A DNA stretch of 64,000 bases from Neoceratodus forsteri (GCA_016271365.2 JADMNL010000022.1:218836501-218900500); one strand, 5' to 3'. Counted from the first letter of the stretch, positions 54,102-63,655 are shown. Numbers and translations: made by a program. The notes: generated from the letters alone by a model not told the origin.

Positions 54102-55985
54102 TCAAGACAGGAGGCCTTGCAAGACAGCTAACCCGAAGCCTGCTCTACGGCGAGAGGCAATGTCCAAACTGTAATGTTTCGTAAAAGTATGGACGGAAGT
54201 CCAGGTGGCGGCAGCACAAATATCTGCCGCAGACACATTCTTGAAACACGCCGCAGAGGCTGCTACACCCCAGGTGGAGTGACCTCTAACTTGACCAGGA
54301 AGGGTCTTGTTGTACTTGTCATAACAGAAAGTGATGCAATGAGCCAACCATTTAGACAGGCATTGCTTAGAAACAGCACTGTCTTCCCTTTTGTGAGCAA
54401 AAGAGACGAACAGCTGGTCAGTTTTTCTGAGATCCTTAGTCCTGTCTGTGTAGTATCTCAGAATCTGGTGAACATCCATGATATGGAGTAAATATTCTCC
54501 CTGATTAGAGTACTGCGTAAAAAAGGCAGGTAGCTCTATGAACTGATTCAAGGTAGACTCCGCTACCACTTTAGGTAGAAACTTAGGGTTTGTGCGAAGA
54601 GCTACTCTTTCTTTGTGAAAAATCAAATAAGGGATTTTACACATGAGGGCCTGGAGCTCGGAAATTCTGCGAGCGGAGGTAATGGCCACCAAGAATAGCG
54701 TCTTCCACGATAGAAACTTCAGGTCTGCAGAGGCCGCAGGCTCGAAGGGAGGAAGGGTAAGTTTCTCTAGAACAAAATTCAGATCCCAAGGGGGAGCAGG
54801 GGTCCGGACAGGGGGCCTGAGATGAAGGACCCCACTAAGAAAAGTCTTGGATACCTCTAATTGGGCAAAGGCTTTATCAGCGAAAGGAACATGGTAAGCT
54901 GAAATAGCTGCTATGTGTACTTTCAATGAGGAATGACTAAGACCCAGGTCGAAGAGATGACGTAAATATTCAAGCAGAATGGCCACAGGACAGGAGAAAG
55001 GCTCCACATTCCTGGCGGCAGCCCAAAGAGAAAATCTCTTCCATTTCATGGCGTAAGTGGACCTAGTTGAGGGTTTTCTAGCCTCCACCAGAATCTTGGC
55101 CACCTTTGGAGAGACACCAAAGCGAGAATGGGCTAGGTCTGCAGGAGCCATGCATGAAGTTGCAGGGACTTGAGACCCGGATGGACCAGGGTCCCCTGAT
55201 CCTGGGTCAGCAATCCTCGAGATGAAGGAAGAGGAAGAGGAGGAACCTCTGAGTATTGTTGTAGAAGAGAGAACCAGATTTGCCTGGGCCAGAAGGGAGC
55301 GATCAGAATCATTCTCACTCCTTCTGTTGATAGTTTCTGCAGTACACGAGGGACCAGAGGAATTGGGGGAAAAGTATAGACGAATCTTCCCTTCCAGTGT
55401 AGAGGCAGAGCGTGCTTCCAGAAAGCACCTCGCTCTGGAGCGAGCGAGCAAAAGGTGGAAAGTTTTGCGTTTTGGGACGAGGCGAACAGGTCTACCTGTG
55501 GAGTCCCCCAAAGCTGGAAGATGTCGTCTAGAACCTTTTGGTCCAACTCCCACTCGTGTGGTAGAGCAGAGGAGTGACTTAGCTTGTCTGCCAGGGTATT
55601 GCCAACTCCTGGAACATGGATCGCCGTGAGGTGAAGGTTGTGAAGCATTGCCCAGTCCCAAACCCTCACTGCTTCCCTGCACAGCGGGTAGGATCGAGTC
55701 CCTCCCTGCTTGTTGATGTACCACACCACGCACATGTTGTCCGTCTGGACAACTAGGTGACCGGGAAGGATGTATTGGTGAAGGGCTTGGACAGTATATA
55801 GTACTGCTCGTAGCTCGAGCACATTGATGTGGACAGCTAGCTCCAATCTGGACCATAAACCCTGGGTTTGGTGAGGACCCAGATGGGCTCCCCAACCTTC
55901 GCCTGATGCGTCCGTGGTCAGAGTCTGGGGGGGAGGATGACAGAAGGGAACCCCCCGAAACAGGTTCTCTCGAACCATCCACCAT
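54102..55985 (-). CDS. F2 tyrosine recombinase, 627-codon open frame
   Basis: The longest open frame in the window. Roughly the first 280 codons lie over RNase H and MT in another frame and probably are not all part of the protein. YR proper starts near PADLAHSRFGVSP (about residue 282). SAM-like part: RKPSTRSTYAMKWKRFSLW, LGLSHSSLKVHIAAISAYHV. Catalytic part: TSARRISELQALMCKIPYLI (Arg I), TNPKFLPKVVAEST, GHSTWGVAASAACF (HxxR Arg is Trp), AATWTSVHTFTKHYSLDIAS (His, Tyr), RRRAGFGLAVLQGLLS, stop at 54,102. The Trp at the second Arg should abolish activity. The frame is otherwise intact. Confidence 0.87.
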   Translation of the reverse strand: MVDGSREPVSGGSLLSSSPPDSDHGRIRRRLGSPSGSSPNPGFMVQIGASCPHQCARATSSTIYCPSPSPIHPSRSPSCPDGQHVRGVVHQQAGRDSILPAVQGSSEGLGLGNASQPSPHGDPCSRSWQYPGRQAKSLLCSTTRVGVGPKGSRRHLPALGDSTGRPVRLVPKRKTFHLLLARSRARCFLEARSASTLEGKIRLYFSPNSSGPSCTAETINRRSENDSDRSLLAQANLVLSSTTILRGSSSSSSFISRIADPGSGDPGPSGSQVPATSCMAPADLAHSRFGVSPKVAKILVEARKPSTRSTYAMKWKRFSLWAAARNVEPFSCPVAILLEYLRHLFDLGLSHSSLKVHIAAISAYHVPFADKAFAQLEVSKTFLSGVLHLRPPVRTPAPPWDLNFVLEKLTLPPFEPAASADLKFLSWKTLFLVAITSARRISELQALMCKIPYLIFHKERVALRTNPKFLPKVVAESTLNQFIELPAFFTQYSNQGEYLLHIMDVHQILRYYTDRTKDLRKTDQLFVSFAHKREDSAVSKQCLSKWLAHCITFCYDKYNKTLPGQVRGHSTWGVAASAACFKNVSAADICAAATWTSVHTFTKHYSLDIASRRRAGFGLAVLQGLLS

Positions 55986-57118
55986 TGCAAGTCTCTTGCC
56001 ATCGGCGAGGAGATCAGCACTAGATGATCTAGGTCATCTATGAGTTGATCCCACTGAGAGCGGAGAGTCCACTGAGAAATCCTCATGTGGAGCCGCGCAC
56101 GGGGGACCATCGGGATGGCGGCCGCCATGAGCCCCAGGAGACGGAGAACTGACCTCTCCGGAACCTTCCTGCTTTTTGATAGCAGGGAAATCTGTGACTG
56201 GAGGGAAGCCGCCCTGTCTGGAGGAAGGAAGGAAGGCCTTGCTCACTGTCATATCGAGGATAGCCCCGATGAACTGAAGTCTCTGGGAGGGGTCCAGATG
56301 AGACTTGAAATGGTTGATGGTAATACCCAGGTGAGTAAAAACCTGCTGGGTTAGGGAGAGAAAATGCAGGAGTTCCTCCCTGGACGAGGCCGCCAGGAGC
56401 CAATCGTCCAGGTAGGGAAACACCTGGACTCCCATAGTACGCAGGTGGGCCGCTACCACTGCCAGGCATTTGGTAAAAACTCGGCAAGCCGAGGAAAGAC
56501 CAAACGGAAGTGCCCGGAATTACTAATGGTCCACCTGGAAAGCAAACCGAAGGTACTTGCGATGCGAGGGACGAATGGAGATGTGCAGATATGCGTCCTG
56601 CATATCCAGCGCACAAAGCCATTGACCGGGCCGAAGAAGGGGCAGAAGGGTTTGAAGGGAAAGCATCCTGAACTTTTTGTATTCCACATAGAAGTTCAGG
56701 GAGCTAAGATTGAGAATGGGTCTGAGATCTCCCGTCTTCTTTGGGACCAGGAAGAAATGGGAATAGTAACTCGTCCCCTGAAGGTGAGGAGGAACAGGTT
56801 CTATGGCCTGCTTCTCGAGAAGGGCAGATATTTCTTCCCTGACCAAAGGAAGATGGTCCCTTGCGTAAGAGGACTTCAGAGGGGGGTGGCGGAGGTTTCT
56901 GTAGAAACCTGAGTACCCCTCCAATAATCTGAAGCACCCATGAATCCATTGTTATCCTCTCCCAACCCGGAAGGTGGAGGGAGAATCTCCTCCCACCGGT
57001 TCCTCCGGGAGTCCGCAGTGGGAGAGGGAGGAGTCAGGTGTTGTGGGGCTGCGCCGCAGCTGGGGCACCTGCTGCTTTTTTGGGCGCCGGGGGCCTGACA
57101 GCTGCGGGGGCCCGGCAT
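55133..57118 (-). pseudogene. F2 RT-RNase H-methyltransferase polyprotein
   Basis: RT starts in a frame overlapping the end of gag (57,034-57,118). RT: SYYSHFFLVPKKTGDLRPIL, QWLCALDMQDAYLHISIRPS, then after frame changes near 56,500 FPYLDDWLLAASSREE (YLDD intact). A 331-codon open stretch (55,133-56,128) has a complete RNase H (TTDASGEGWGAHLG, NVLELRAVLYTVQAL, VVQTDNMCVVWYINKQGG, VPGVGNTLADKLSH: all four acidic residues) and MT (VDLFASSQNAKLSTFCSLAP, FVYTFPPIPLVPRVLQKL, LIAPFWPRQIWFSLL). Only two or three frame changes. Confidence 0.88.
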
Positions 57119-59533
57119 TTAGTGGCCCGCCTTCCTTGGGGTTTTGCTTGAGGCCGGCTGCGTCTGTGAAAAGGATGGCGTTGCGGGGGATGGGGACGGT
57201 ACATGGAATCGACAGACTTCAGAGCCGTCCCCTTCTCCTGCAAATCGGTGATGATGTCCTTGACATCACTGCCGAAAAGCACTGAACCCCTGAAAGGTGC
57301 CTCCTGGATGGCTGACTGCACCTCCGGGACCAAACCTGACACGCAGAGCCAGGCGTGACGCTGAAGACTTACGGCGAACGCGGAGCTCCGCCCAGCAGTG
57401 TCCACTGCATCGTAGGTCGTCCTCAGGATGTGACGACTGGCCGAACGAGCAGAACGGACTAGGTCAGCTAACTCCTGCTTGATTTGGGAGTCAGGTAAGG
57501 AGTAAATCTTAGATTCCGCCTGGGTAAGGATAGCCTTCTGGTAATCCCCCATATGAGCTACATAATTCAGGGCCCGAATTCCCAGCGTGGAAGAAGCGTA
57601 TATTTTTCTTCCATACTGGTCCAGAAGGCGAGATTCCTTATCCAGGGGAGACGAGCTTAAGTGCTTGGGGTGTGCTGACCGGCCGTGAGCGGCGCTAATC
57701 ACGACCGAGTCTGCACGGGCGTGAGAATTCAAAAAATCTACACCCTCCAGAGCCTGGTACAGCCTGTTGGACTTCCTAGGAAGCGGGGCTAAAGCCGACG
57801 GTTGTTTCCAAATAGTGGAAACAAGGTGGGCGTGAGGCTCGATCCAGGGTGGCACTAAAGTAGGAGCCGTAAGGGGCAGGTCCAGATGTTCGGCGAGTTT
57901 GACCCACTGAGGATCTGGTTCCAGAGAATGCCACTGATGTACTTCCTGGATCTTCCTGAGCAACTCCGTGAAGGAAGGATCCTCCGGAGGAGACTTCGGA
58001 GGAGTCCTCGGCCGGGGCTTGGACGGAGAGCAGGGCTGGTCGTCCCTCTCGGAGTATCCGTCGGAGGAATCCGAGAGCGAGGAAGAAGAAGAATTAGAAG
58101 CACAGAAAGACTCCCTGACCCATCTAGGGGAGGAACGGGTTCCTTAGGGGGATCCCTGACGCTGTCCTGCCCCTCTGGATCCAGAGGAAGGGCCCTGGAA
58201 CGGAGGCAGAGAGGAGGTGCTGCCTCGGGCGTATGGGGTGGCACCGCGCCGAAGGCGGTCTCAACTCCTTGGTGAGCTGAGTCTTGGCCTCAGCCCACCA
58301 GGAAGCCAGAGTCTCCTGCAGATCCACCGCCGGCCCTGGGGGCGGAGAGAGATAACTATACGGATTATATCCATAAGGTCAGTATCCGTAACCCAGCTGT
58401 GGGAAAACCAGTGCCGGGTATTGCGGTGTTGGGTACTGCGGCAGCAGCAGAGCTGGCGTTGGGTACTGCGGCGACGGATACTGCAGACCCGGGTAAGACG
58501 GCGTCGGATAGGACGATGGGTACCTGTGTACCGGAGGAGCTGCCGGAGCAGACGGCCCAGTAGGAAGCCCCACGGGCGGGTCAACACTGAGAGGCCCGTG
58601 AGGGGTCGGGCCTGGACGGAAGGGGAATATCCCCGCCGGGCGCGCAGGGGTCCGAGCCGGGCGCGCCTGGGGTCAGACGTCAGATCCGGTTCTGTAGGAG
58701 GGGGGTCTGATGGTGGAGGAATATCCCCAGCATCGTCCGGGGATGAAGGGGAAAAGTCCCCAGGGTCAGGCTGAGGCGACTCGGGCTCCCCTGACAGCAG
58801 CGAAGACTGCGGGGAACCTGGGATGACAGAAGATGGCGGGTCTGTCGGAGGAGCCGACGTGCGACTTAGGGGCTGGATCCCTGCAGGCGCCGGAGGAGCC
58901 GGCGTCCGACTTAGGGGGTCCCTCGTCGGAGGCGGGCTGAGGGAGGGAAGTGGCCTGGTCCGAGGGGGACGCGACCGTGCACCGCCCCGCAGGGTCGGGC
59001 GTCTTATCGGTCTTCTCCCGGCGGAGCCTACGCCTGACTTATGGGAGGGTGCCTCCACGCCAGTAGGCTTATTCCGCGGCGTACTAGACAGAAGCCTTTA
59101 GTCTGGAGGCACCCACAGGGCCCGAGCGCGAGACCGACGGGTGGGCCGACGCCTCCTCCAAAACCTTGGAGGCTGCCGGACGGTCCCCCGAAGGGGATGT
59201 TACCTGAACCGCGACTCCGGCCGGAGTTGCAGATGAGGAGGCCTTCTCCCTGTGCCTTTCTTTGTCCCGCTTTCTGTGGTGCCCTTCGGGAGAGGTCGAC
59301 GCCTGCCGGAGCTTCTTCAACTCCTTCTCCATCGAAGACATCTTCTTTTTGAGCAGATGGGCTTCCAAGGACTGTTGGCGTCGCCGGCGGGTAGCCGCGT
59401 TGAAGTGCAGACAATGAGGGCATTTGTCTAGCGTGTGGTCGGGGCCGAGACAAAAAAGGCAGAGAGAGTGGCCCTCCTTGTGTGGCAGTTGGGCGCCGCA
59501 CGAGTCGCACTTATTTTTGGAAGGGGACGACAT
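57034..59533 (-). pseudogene. F2 gag
   Basis: The start is at 59,533 (MSSPSKNKCDSCGAQ). Knuckle: CDSCGAQLPHKEGHSLCLFC, LGPDHTLDKCPHC, then a Lys-rich helix (KKKMSSMEKELKKLRQ) with 149 codons open. The linker at 58,261-59,058 is Pro/Arg-rich. At 58,379-58,573 a shifted frame shows YPSPQYPTPALLLPQYPTPQ repeats. The core is a 309-codon open stretch, 57,034-57,963: PPWIEPHAHLVSTIWKQP, RKIYASSTLGIRALNYVAHM, VSLQRHAWLCVSGLVPEVQS, GSVLFGSDVKDIITDL. Two or three frame changes. Confidence 0.87.
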
Positions 59534-59647
59534 ACACCAACGTTAGCCTGACGAAAATAGAAAATACTGAAAATATTCGGAAAAAAACGACGAAAGAACA
59601 GGGCTTTGCGAAGCACGAACTTTACCGCGAGGCTGCACAAGCTAACG

Positions 59648-59839
59648 GCAGGAAAGAACTGGATGGCAGGCGTCCAGGATCACCCCTTTATACCGACATC
59701 GCCTGACGCCGGCCACCTGACGGGGGGTGGTCCCTCGCTAGGGACTGCTAGCTAGAAATTTTTTCGTGGGGTCCTGCAGCCGGCCGGCGTCAGTCCTATT
59801 TGTAATTACCTACAGCAAGAGTCCTCTCGAAGTAAGATC
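59648..59839. repeat. F2 right (5') inverted terminal repeat
   Basis: Complement of 53,606-53,825, ending CGAAGTAAGATC; E3 resumes with ATCTGCTACC. Leader 59,534-59,647 without features. Confidence 0.86.
59685..59692 (-). promoter_or_regulatory. TATA-like box in F2 right ITR
   Basis: TATAAAGGGGTG on the minus strand, about 150 bp upstream of the gag start at 59,533. Likely core promoter of the sense transcript, judged by position only. Confidence 0.48.
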
Positions 59840-60016
59840 ATCTGCTACCTCTTGCAAGACCCCATACTGCATGATAGCTATGTCTCTAGGAGCCAGGCGT
59901 GCAGGTTCAGAGAGCGAAGGTCCGGATGGACCAAAGAACCTGCCTCCTGGGACAATAAGTGACAGCTGGTTGGCAGAGGCACCGGAGCTTCCTGGGACAG
60001 CTGGTGCAGCAGAGAG
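59840..60016 (-). pseudogene. E3 continuation: YR/MT overlap region
   Basis: Matches E1 at about 20,640-20,780: the YR N-terminal codons around LAPRDIAI and, in the other frame, the end of MT. It shows that E3 continues past F2. It stops at 60,016, where the H left end begins. Confidence 0.8.
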
Positions 60017-60237
60017 AAAGTACAGCTACGTAAGAACTTACCGTAACAGTAGATCTTTGAGAGGAGCTCTTGCAGCAGACTATAACAATTAGGACTATGC
60101 CGCAGGCACTAGGACCCTCCGGAAAACTTTTCAACCAGCAGTATACAGCAGGGACTGCCCCTGACATCGGCCCTGCCCCGATGTCAGCCCTGGTACAAAA
60201 GCGGGCGGACCCAGCTCCACCTCAGTTCCCCCGCCAA
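60017..60237. repeat. H left inverted terminal repeat
   Basis: Complement of A1 12,229-12,421 plus the left-only end. TACAAAAGCGGGCGG (about 60,193-60,207) stands where E and F have a TATA box. 60,238-60,335 holds no gene. Confidence 0.86.
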
Positions 60238-60335
60238 GACCCGTGAACAAACCCTGACAAGGGAAGTAGACGAAGCACTCTAAGATGTAGATGAAGATCT
60301 GCACACCTCGAGGGGGAAGGCTGGTGGGAAAGTAA

Positions 60336-60437
60336 TGCCTGCTGCAAGAGCTCTTTTCGAAGATCTACTGTTACGGTAAGTTCTTATGTAACTGTACATT
60401 CTTACTTCGAGTGGGAGCTCTTGCAGCAGGCTATAAC
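60336..60437. repeat. H internal complementary region (ICR)
   Basis: CGAAGATCTACTGTTACGG and TTCTTATGTAACTGTAC, then ATTCTTACTTCGAGTGGGAG and CTCTTGCAGCAGG. Joined complements of left and right ends of family A. Confidence 0.86.
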
Positions 60438-60516
60438 AATTAGGACTGAATACCAAGCAGTCCCATGCCAAAGAGGTAGTCGACCCCAGGAGGTGGAATA
60501 TACTGACTCCAGAGGC

Positions 60517-61270
60517 CTAGGACAAAAGTCCCTGCAAAACAGCCAGACCAAAACCGGCACGGCGTCTGGAGACGACATCCAAGCTGTAATGCTTGACAAA
60601 GGTATGCACTGAATTCCAAGTAGCAGCCGCACATATGTCCCTTATAGAGACATTTCTCAGGGCAGCAAAAGAAGTGAACACTCCCCTGGTGGAGTGACCC
60701 CTGACCGTACCCGGTAGGGGTTTATTGTGCTTTTCATAGCAGAAGGATACGCAGTGGACGATCCACTTCAAAATAGTCTGCTTGGTCACTGGTTTGCCCA
60801 AGCATTGTGGTACAAAGGTCACAAAGAGTTGCTCCGACTGACTGTGTGTAGCCGTCCTTTTGAGATAATACCTCAAAGTCCTGTGGACATCCAATGTGTG
60901 AAGAGGAGCTTCCCCTCTACTAGATGGGGAAGGAAAATAGACTGGAAGGTCAACCAACTGGTTGAGGGTCAACTCCGAGACCACTTTCGGAAGAAACTTG
61001 GGATTTGTTCCAAGGGAAACCCTTTCCCTGTGGAAATCCAAATATGGCTCTTTACACATCAGAGCCTGAAGCTCAGAAACTCTTCGAGCTGAGGTAATAG
61101 CAACCAAAAAACACATCTTCCAAGAAAGATAACGCAGCTCACAATCTGCTGCCGGCTCAAAGGGAGGGAGGGTGAGGTGAGCTTCTCCAACACAAAAAGG
61201 AGATCCCAGGGTGGAATAGGGTCCCTAATGGGAGGTCTCATATGCAAAATTCCTTTCAAAAAGGTGCAGG
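60517..61270 (-). pseudogene. H tyrosine recombinase, catalytic half
   Basis: 199 codons open (60,517-61,116): TSARRVSELQALMCKEPYLD (Arg I), TNPKFLPKVVSELTLNQLVD, GHSTRGVFTSFAAL (HxxR complete), AATWNSVHTFVKHYSLDVVS (His, Tyr), RRRAGFGLAVLQGLLS, stop. All active-site residues that I can place are present, unlike in the other copies. The upstream segment (IPPWDLLFVLEKLTSPSLPL) is after one frameshift near 61,110. Truncated by L1 at 61,270. Confidence 0.87.
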
Positions 61271-61421
61271 CTAGGAGCGATCAGGGTGAAGTCGGACTGG
61301 GACGACCTGGAAAAGAAACAAAAAAGAAATACTGAATGGCTGATACTTAAAACAATAATAAAAGTAATCAGTAATAAACTTAAAACAGTTAAAAGAAAAG
61401 TAAAGAACAATAAACCCAAAT

Positions 61422-62121
61422 GGCTTCTCAACCGGTGAGGATTTACTCAATAAATGTAAATGGCCTTCATAACCCCATCAAAAGATCGCGAGTGATGCAA
61501 CACTTAAACAGAAGGCAGATGTTATATTTATACAAGAATCTCACCTTTCAGACATTGAACATCAGAAATTAGCATGGGGGGGCCGATATATCATTTACTC
61601 TTCATCTCACCCGAACGGACGCAAAAGGGGTGTCGCAAAACTGATCCCATCTACCACTCAATTTAAAATAAACAATATACAATCTGATAGACTAGGACGC
61701 TATATCATCATTCAAGGCTGCCTATACAATCAAGAAGTTACATTAGCCAATATATATCTACCTCCACAGACCAAATCACCATTAATCTGGCAAATCCTAA
61801 ATAAAATAATAGACCTCCATAAGGGGCAATTACTAATGGCAGGAGACTTCAATATGACAATCACTCCAAACCTTATTGCCTATCAACTCCAGTAAAGTTT
61901 TTCAAAACACAAATTGAAAACCTTGGCTTAGTGGACATCTGGAGGAAATTTTTTCCCTCAGTTCCAGGCTTTACATATTACTGGGGAAGATTCCACTCAT
62001 ATTCTAGACTAGACTATTTCTTTACCTCATGCGAACACTTCTCCTCAGTAAGAGACATAACTATCTGTCCAAAAATAATATCTGATCACCACCCTCTATT
62101 ATTAAAAGTTGATATGGGTTA
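61422..62121 (+). pseudogene. L1-type ORF2: AP endonuclease domain
   Basis: Blocks: VRIYSINVNGLHNPIKRSRV (Asn of motif I), IQESHLSDIEHQKLAW (Glu) in a shifted frame, NIYLPPQTKSPLIW, LLMAGDFNMTI (Asp, Asn), SRLDYFFTSC (Asp), ISDHHPLLLKVDMG (terminal Asp-His). Frame changes near 61,500 and 61,880 and a stop at about 62,119. The catalytic positions are there but not in one frame. Confidence 0.86.
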
Positions 62122-62130
62122 AAAAAAAAT

Positions 62131-63655
62131 ATGAAACAAACACTCTGGAGACTAAACCCCTATCTTCTAAAAGATAAAGAATTCACCGACCAAATAAAAA
62201 AAATAATTCCACAATTTTTTGGAGAAAACGTATCATCGGCCGTTTCCGAAGTCATATTATGGGATGCCATGAAGGCCACCATCAGAGGTGAGGTCATTGC
62301 TTATGCCTCAAGGGAAAAAAAAAAAAAAGAAAGGAAGAGGAAATGACCTTACCAAGACTCTACAAACCCTTCAACTACTTTATAGAGAGGGGGATAAAGA
62401 AATAGTAACAAAAATTAGAGCAACTATGTCAGCTCTCCAAAAAAATAATGGATGAAAAGATTCAAATGTCCTTAATATATTTAAAACAAACAAATTACGA
62501 GGGTGGATCCAGGGGTACACGCAGATTGACGCAGAAGTTGAGAGCAAGGAAAAACGCAGTAACAATACTAAAAATTAAACATCCTCAAACCGGTAGGGTA
62601 ACTCATAAAGAAGACAAAGATAAGCCTTCGCTTATTACTACCAATAGCTCTATACAACACACACCACCTCTTCTCAAGAGGACAGACAAGCTTTTCTAGC
62701 TCAATTACAACTCCCTAAAATCTCAACAGTACAAGTCCAGAAATTACAAGCCCCAATATCAATTGAAAAAATAGAGACGGTGGTCACCAAATAATCTTCG
62801 GGTCGCTGCCCCGGCCCTAATGGATATGTTAACGAATGGTATAAAATTTTTAATAAAGAATTAACCCCAAGACTTCTCAAGTTGTTTAGAGAAACAGCTA
62901 TGGGAAATACACCTCCTCCATCATGGGACTATGTCACAATTGCGGCTATCCCAAAACCCAATGGAAACAAACTAGACCCCTCTGCCTATCGACAGATTTC
63001 AATACTAAATTCAGACTATAAAATCGTCATGGCCATTTGGGCAAAAAGATTAGAAACAATCCTCCCAACGATAATACATCTGGACCAAGCGGGTTTTATA
63101 AAAAAAAACAGAACAACTGACAACGTTAGAAAATCCCTAATACTTATGGAATACATACAAACATGAAAGATTCCAGCTGCCTTTTTAAGCCTCAATGCTG
63201 AAAAGGCATTTGACAAGGTATATTGGCCTTTCCTATGGGATACATTAAAAACATTTGGCTTCCCAGACTCATTGCTGCACTGGTTGACCCAAATATACCT
63301 TTCGCCAAAAGCTTATATTCGAATAAATGGGGGACTTTCCTCCCCGATCTCAATAGGCCAGGGTACAAGGAAAGGTTGTCCTCTCTCCCCTCTATTGTTT
63401 ATATTATATCTTGAACCATTAGCAAGGGCGATAAGAGTATCGAAAAACATAGAGGGCATACCAATGCAGCAATCTGAAAACAAGATTAGTCTTTTCGCAG
63501 ACGACATACTCCTTTCCCTTTTATCCCCTACTGAATCTATTACAGAGACATGGAGAATTCTGTCCCGATTCGAGGAACTGGCCGGCTTTACATTAAACAT
63601 TACAAAAACTAAGGCCCTCTTATATAACTATATTCCTCCAAACACTTTAAAATGA
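62131..63655 (+). pseudogene. L1-type ORF2: linker and reverse transcriptase
   Basis: Linker at 62,131-62,700 with a 12-A run at about 62,320. RT: VTIAAIPKPNGNKLDPSAYR, QISILNSDYKIVMAIWAKRL, LDQAGFIKKNRTTDN at 62,882-63,166. Motif A is LNAEKAFDKVYWPFLW (the usual first Asp is Asn). Motif B is SIGQGTRKGCPLSPLLF. Motif C is SLFADDILLS (FADD intact), then GFTLNITKTKALLY. Stops and frame changes between segments; RT C-terminus and beyond (63,656-64,000) are degraded. Confidence 0.86.

Larger units (their letters stand above)
53606..59839 (-). mobile_element. DIRS element F2, complete, 6.2 kb, best preserved
   Basis: Left ITR 53,606-53,825, ICR 53,909-54,010, YR 54,102-55,140 (open to 55,985), RT-RH-MT 55,133-57,118, gag 57,034-59,533, right ITR 59,648-59,839. 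The left end is AAAGTACAG and the right end GTAAGATC. Few frameshifts and TATA boxes in both ITRs suggest it is among the youngest DIRS insertions here. It lies in E3 YR. Confidence 0.91.
52061..60016 (-). mobile_element. DIRS element E3, interrupted by F2 and cut by H
   Basis: Pieces at 52,061-53,605 and 59,840-60,016. It holds the left ITR, ICR, most of YR, then (after F2) the end of MT/YR overlap, where H begins. The rest would lie right of the window. It retains the YR block that E1 lacks. The F2 insertion leaves no target duplication; the two sides join in the YR frame. Confidence 0.86.
60017..61270 (-). mobile_element. DIRS element H (family A), 3' portion, cut by L1
   Basis: Left end AAAGTACAGCTACGTAAG, left ITR to 60,237, ICR 60,336-60,437, and the catalytic half of YR to 61,270, where an L1-type LINE begins. 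The ITR matches the A1 right ITR. The rest of the element would lie beyond the LINE, outside the window. Confidence 0.87.

Noticed and set aside
56364..58774. Plus-strand frames of 182-185 codons in F2
   Set aside because: They lie opposite RT and the gag linker, have no recognisable domain, and the minus strand explains the region.
1..60016. Endogenous retrovirus pol (YLDD, RNase H, zinc knuckle)
   Set aside because: Terminal repeats are inverted, there is an ICR, the recombinase is a tyrosine enzyme, and no integrase, protease, env or tRNA primer site is seen.
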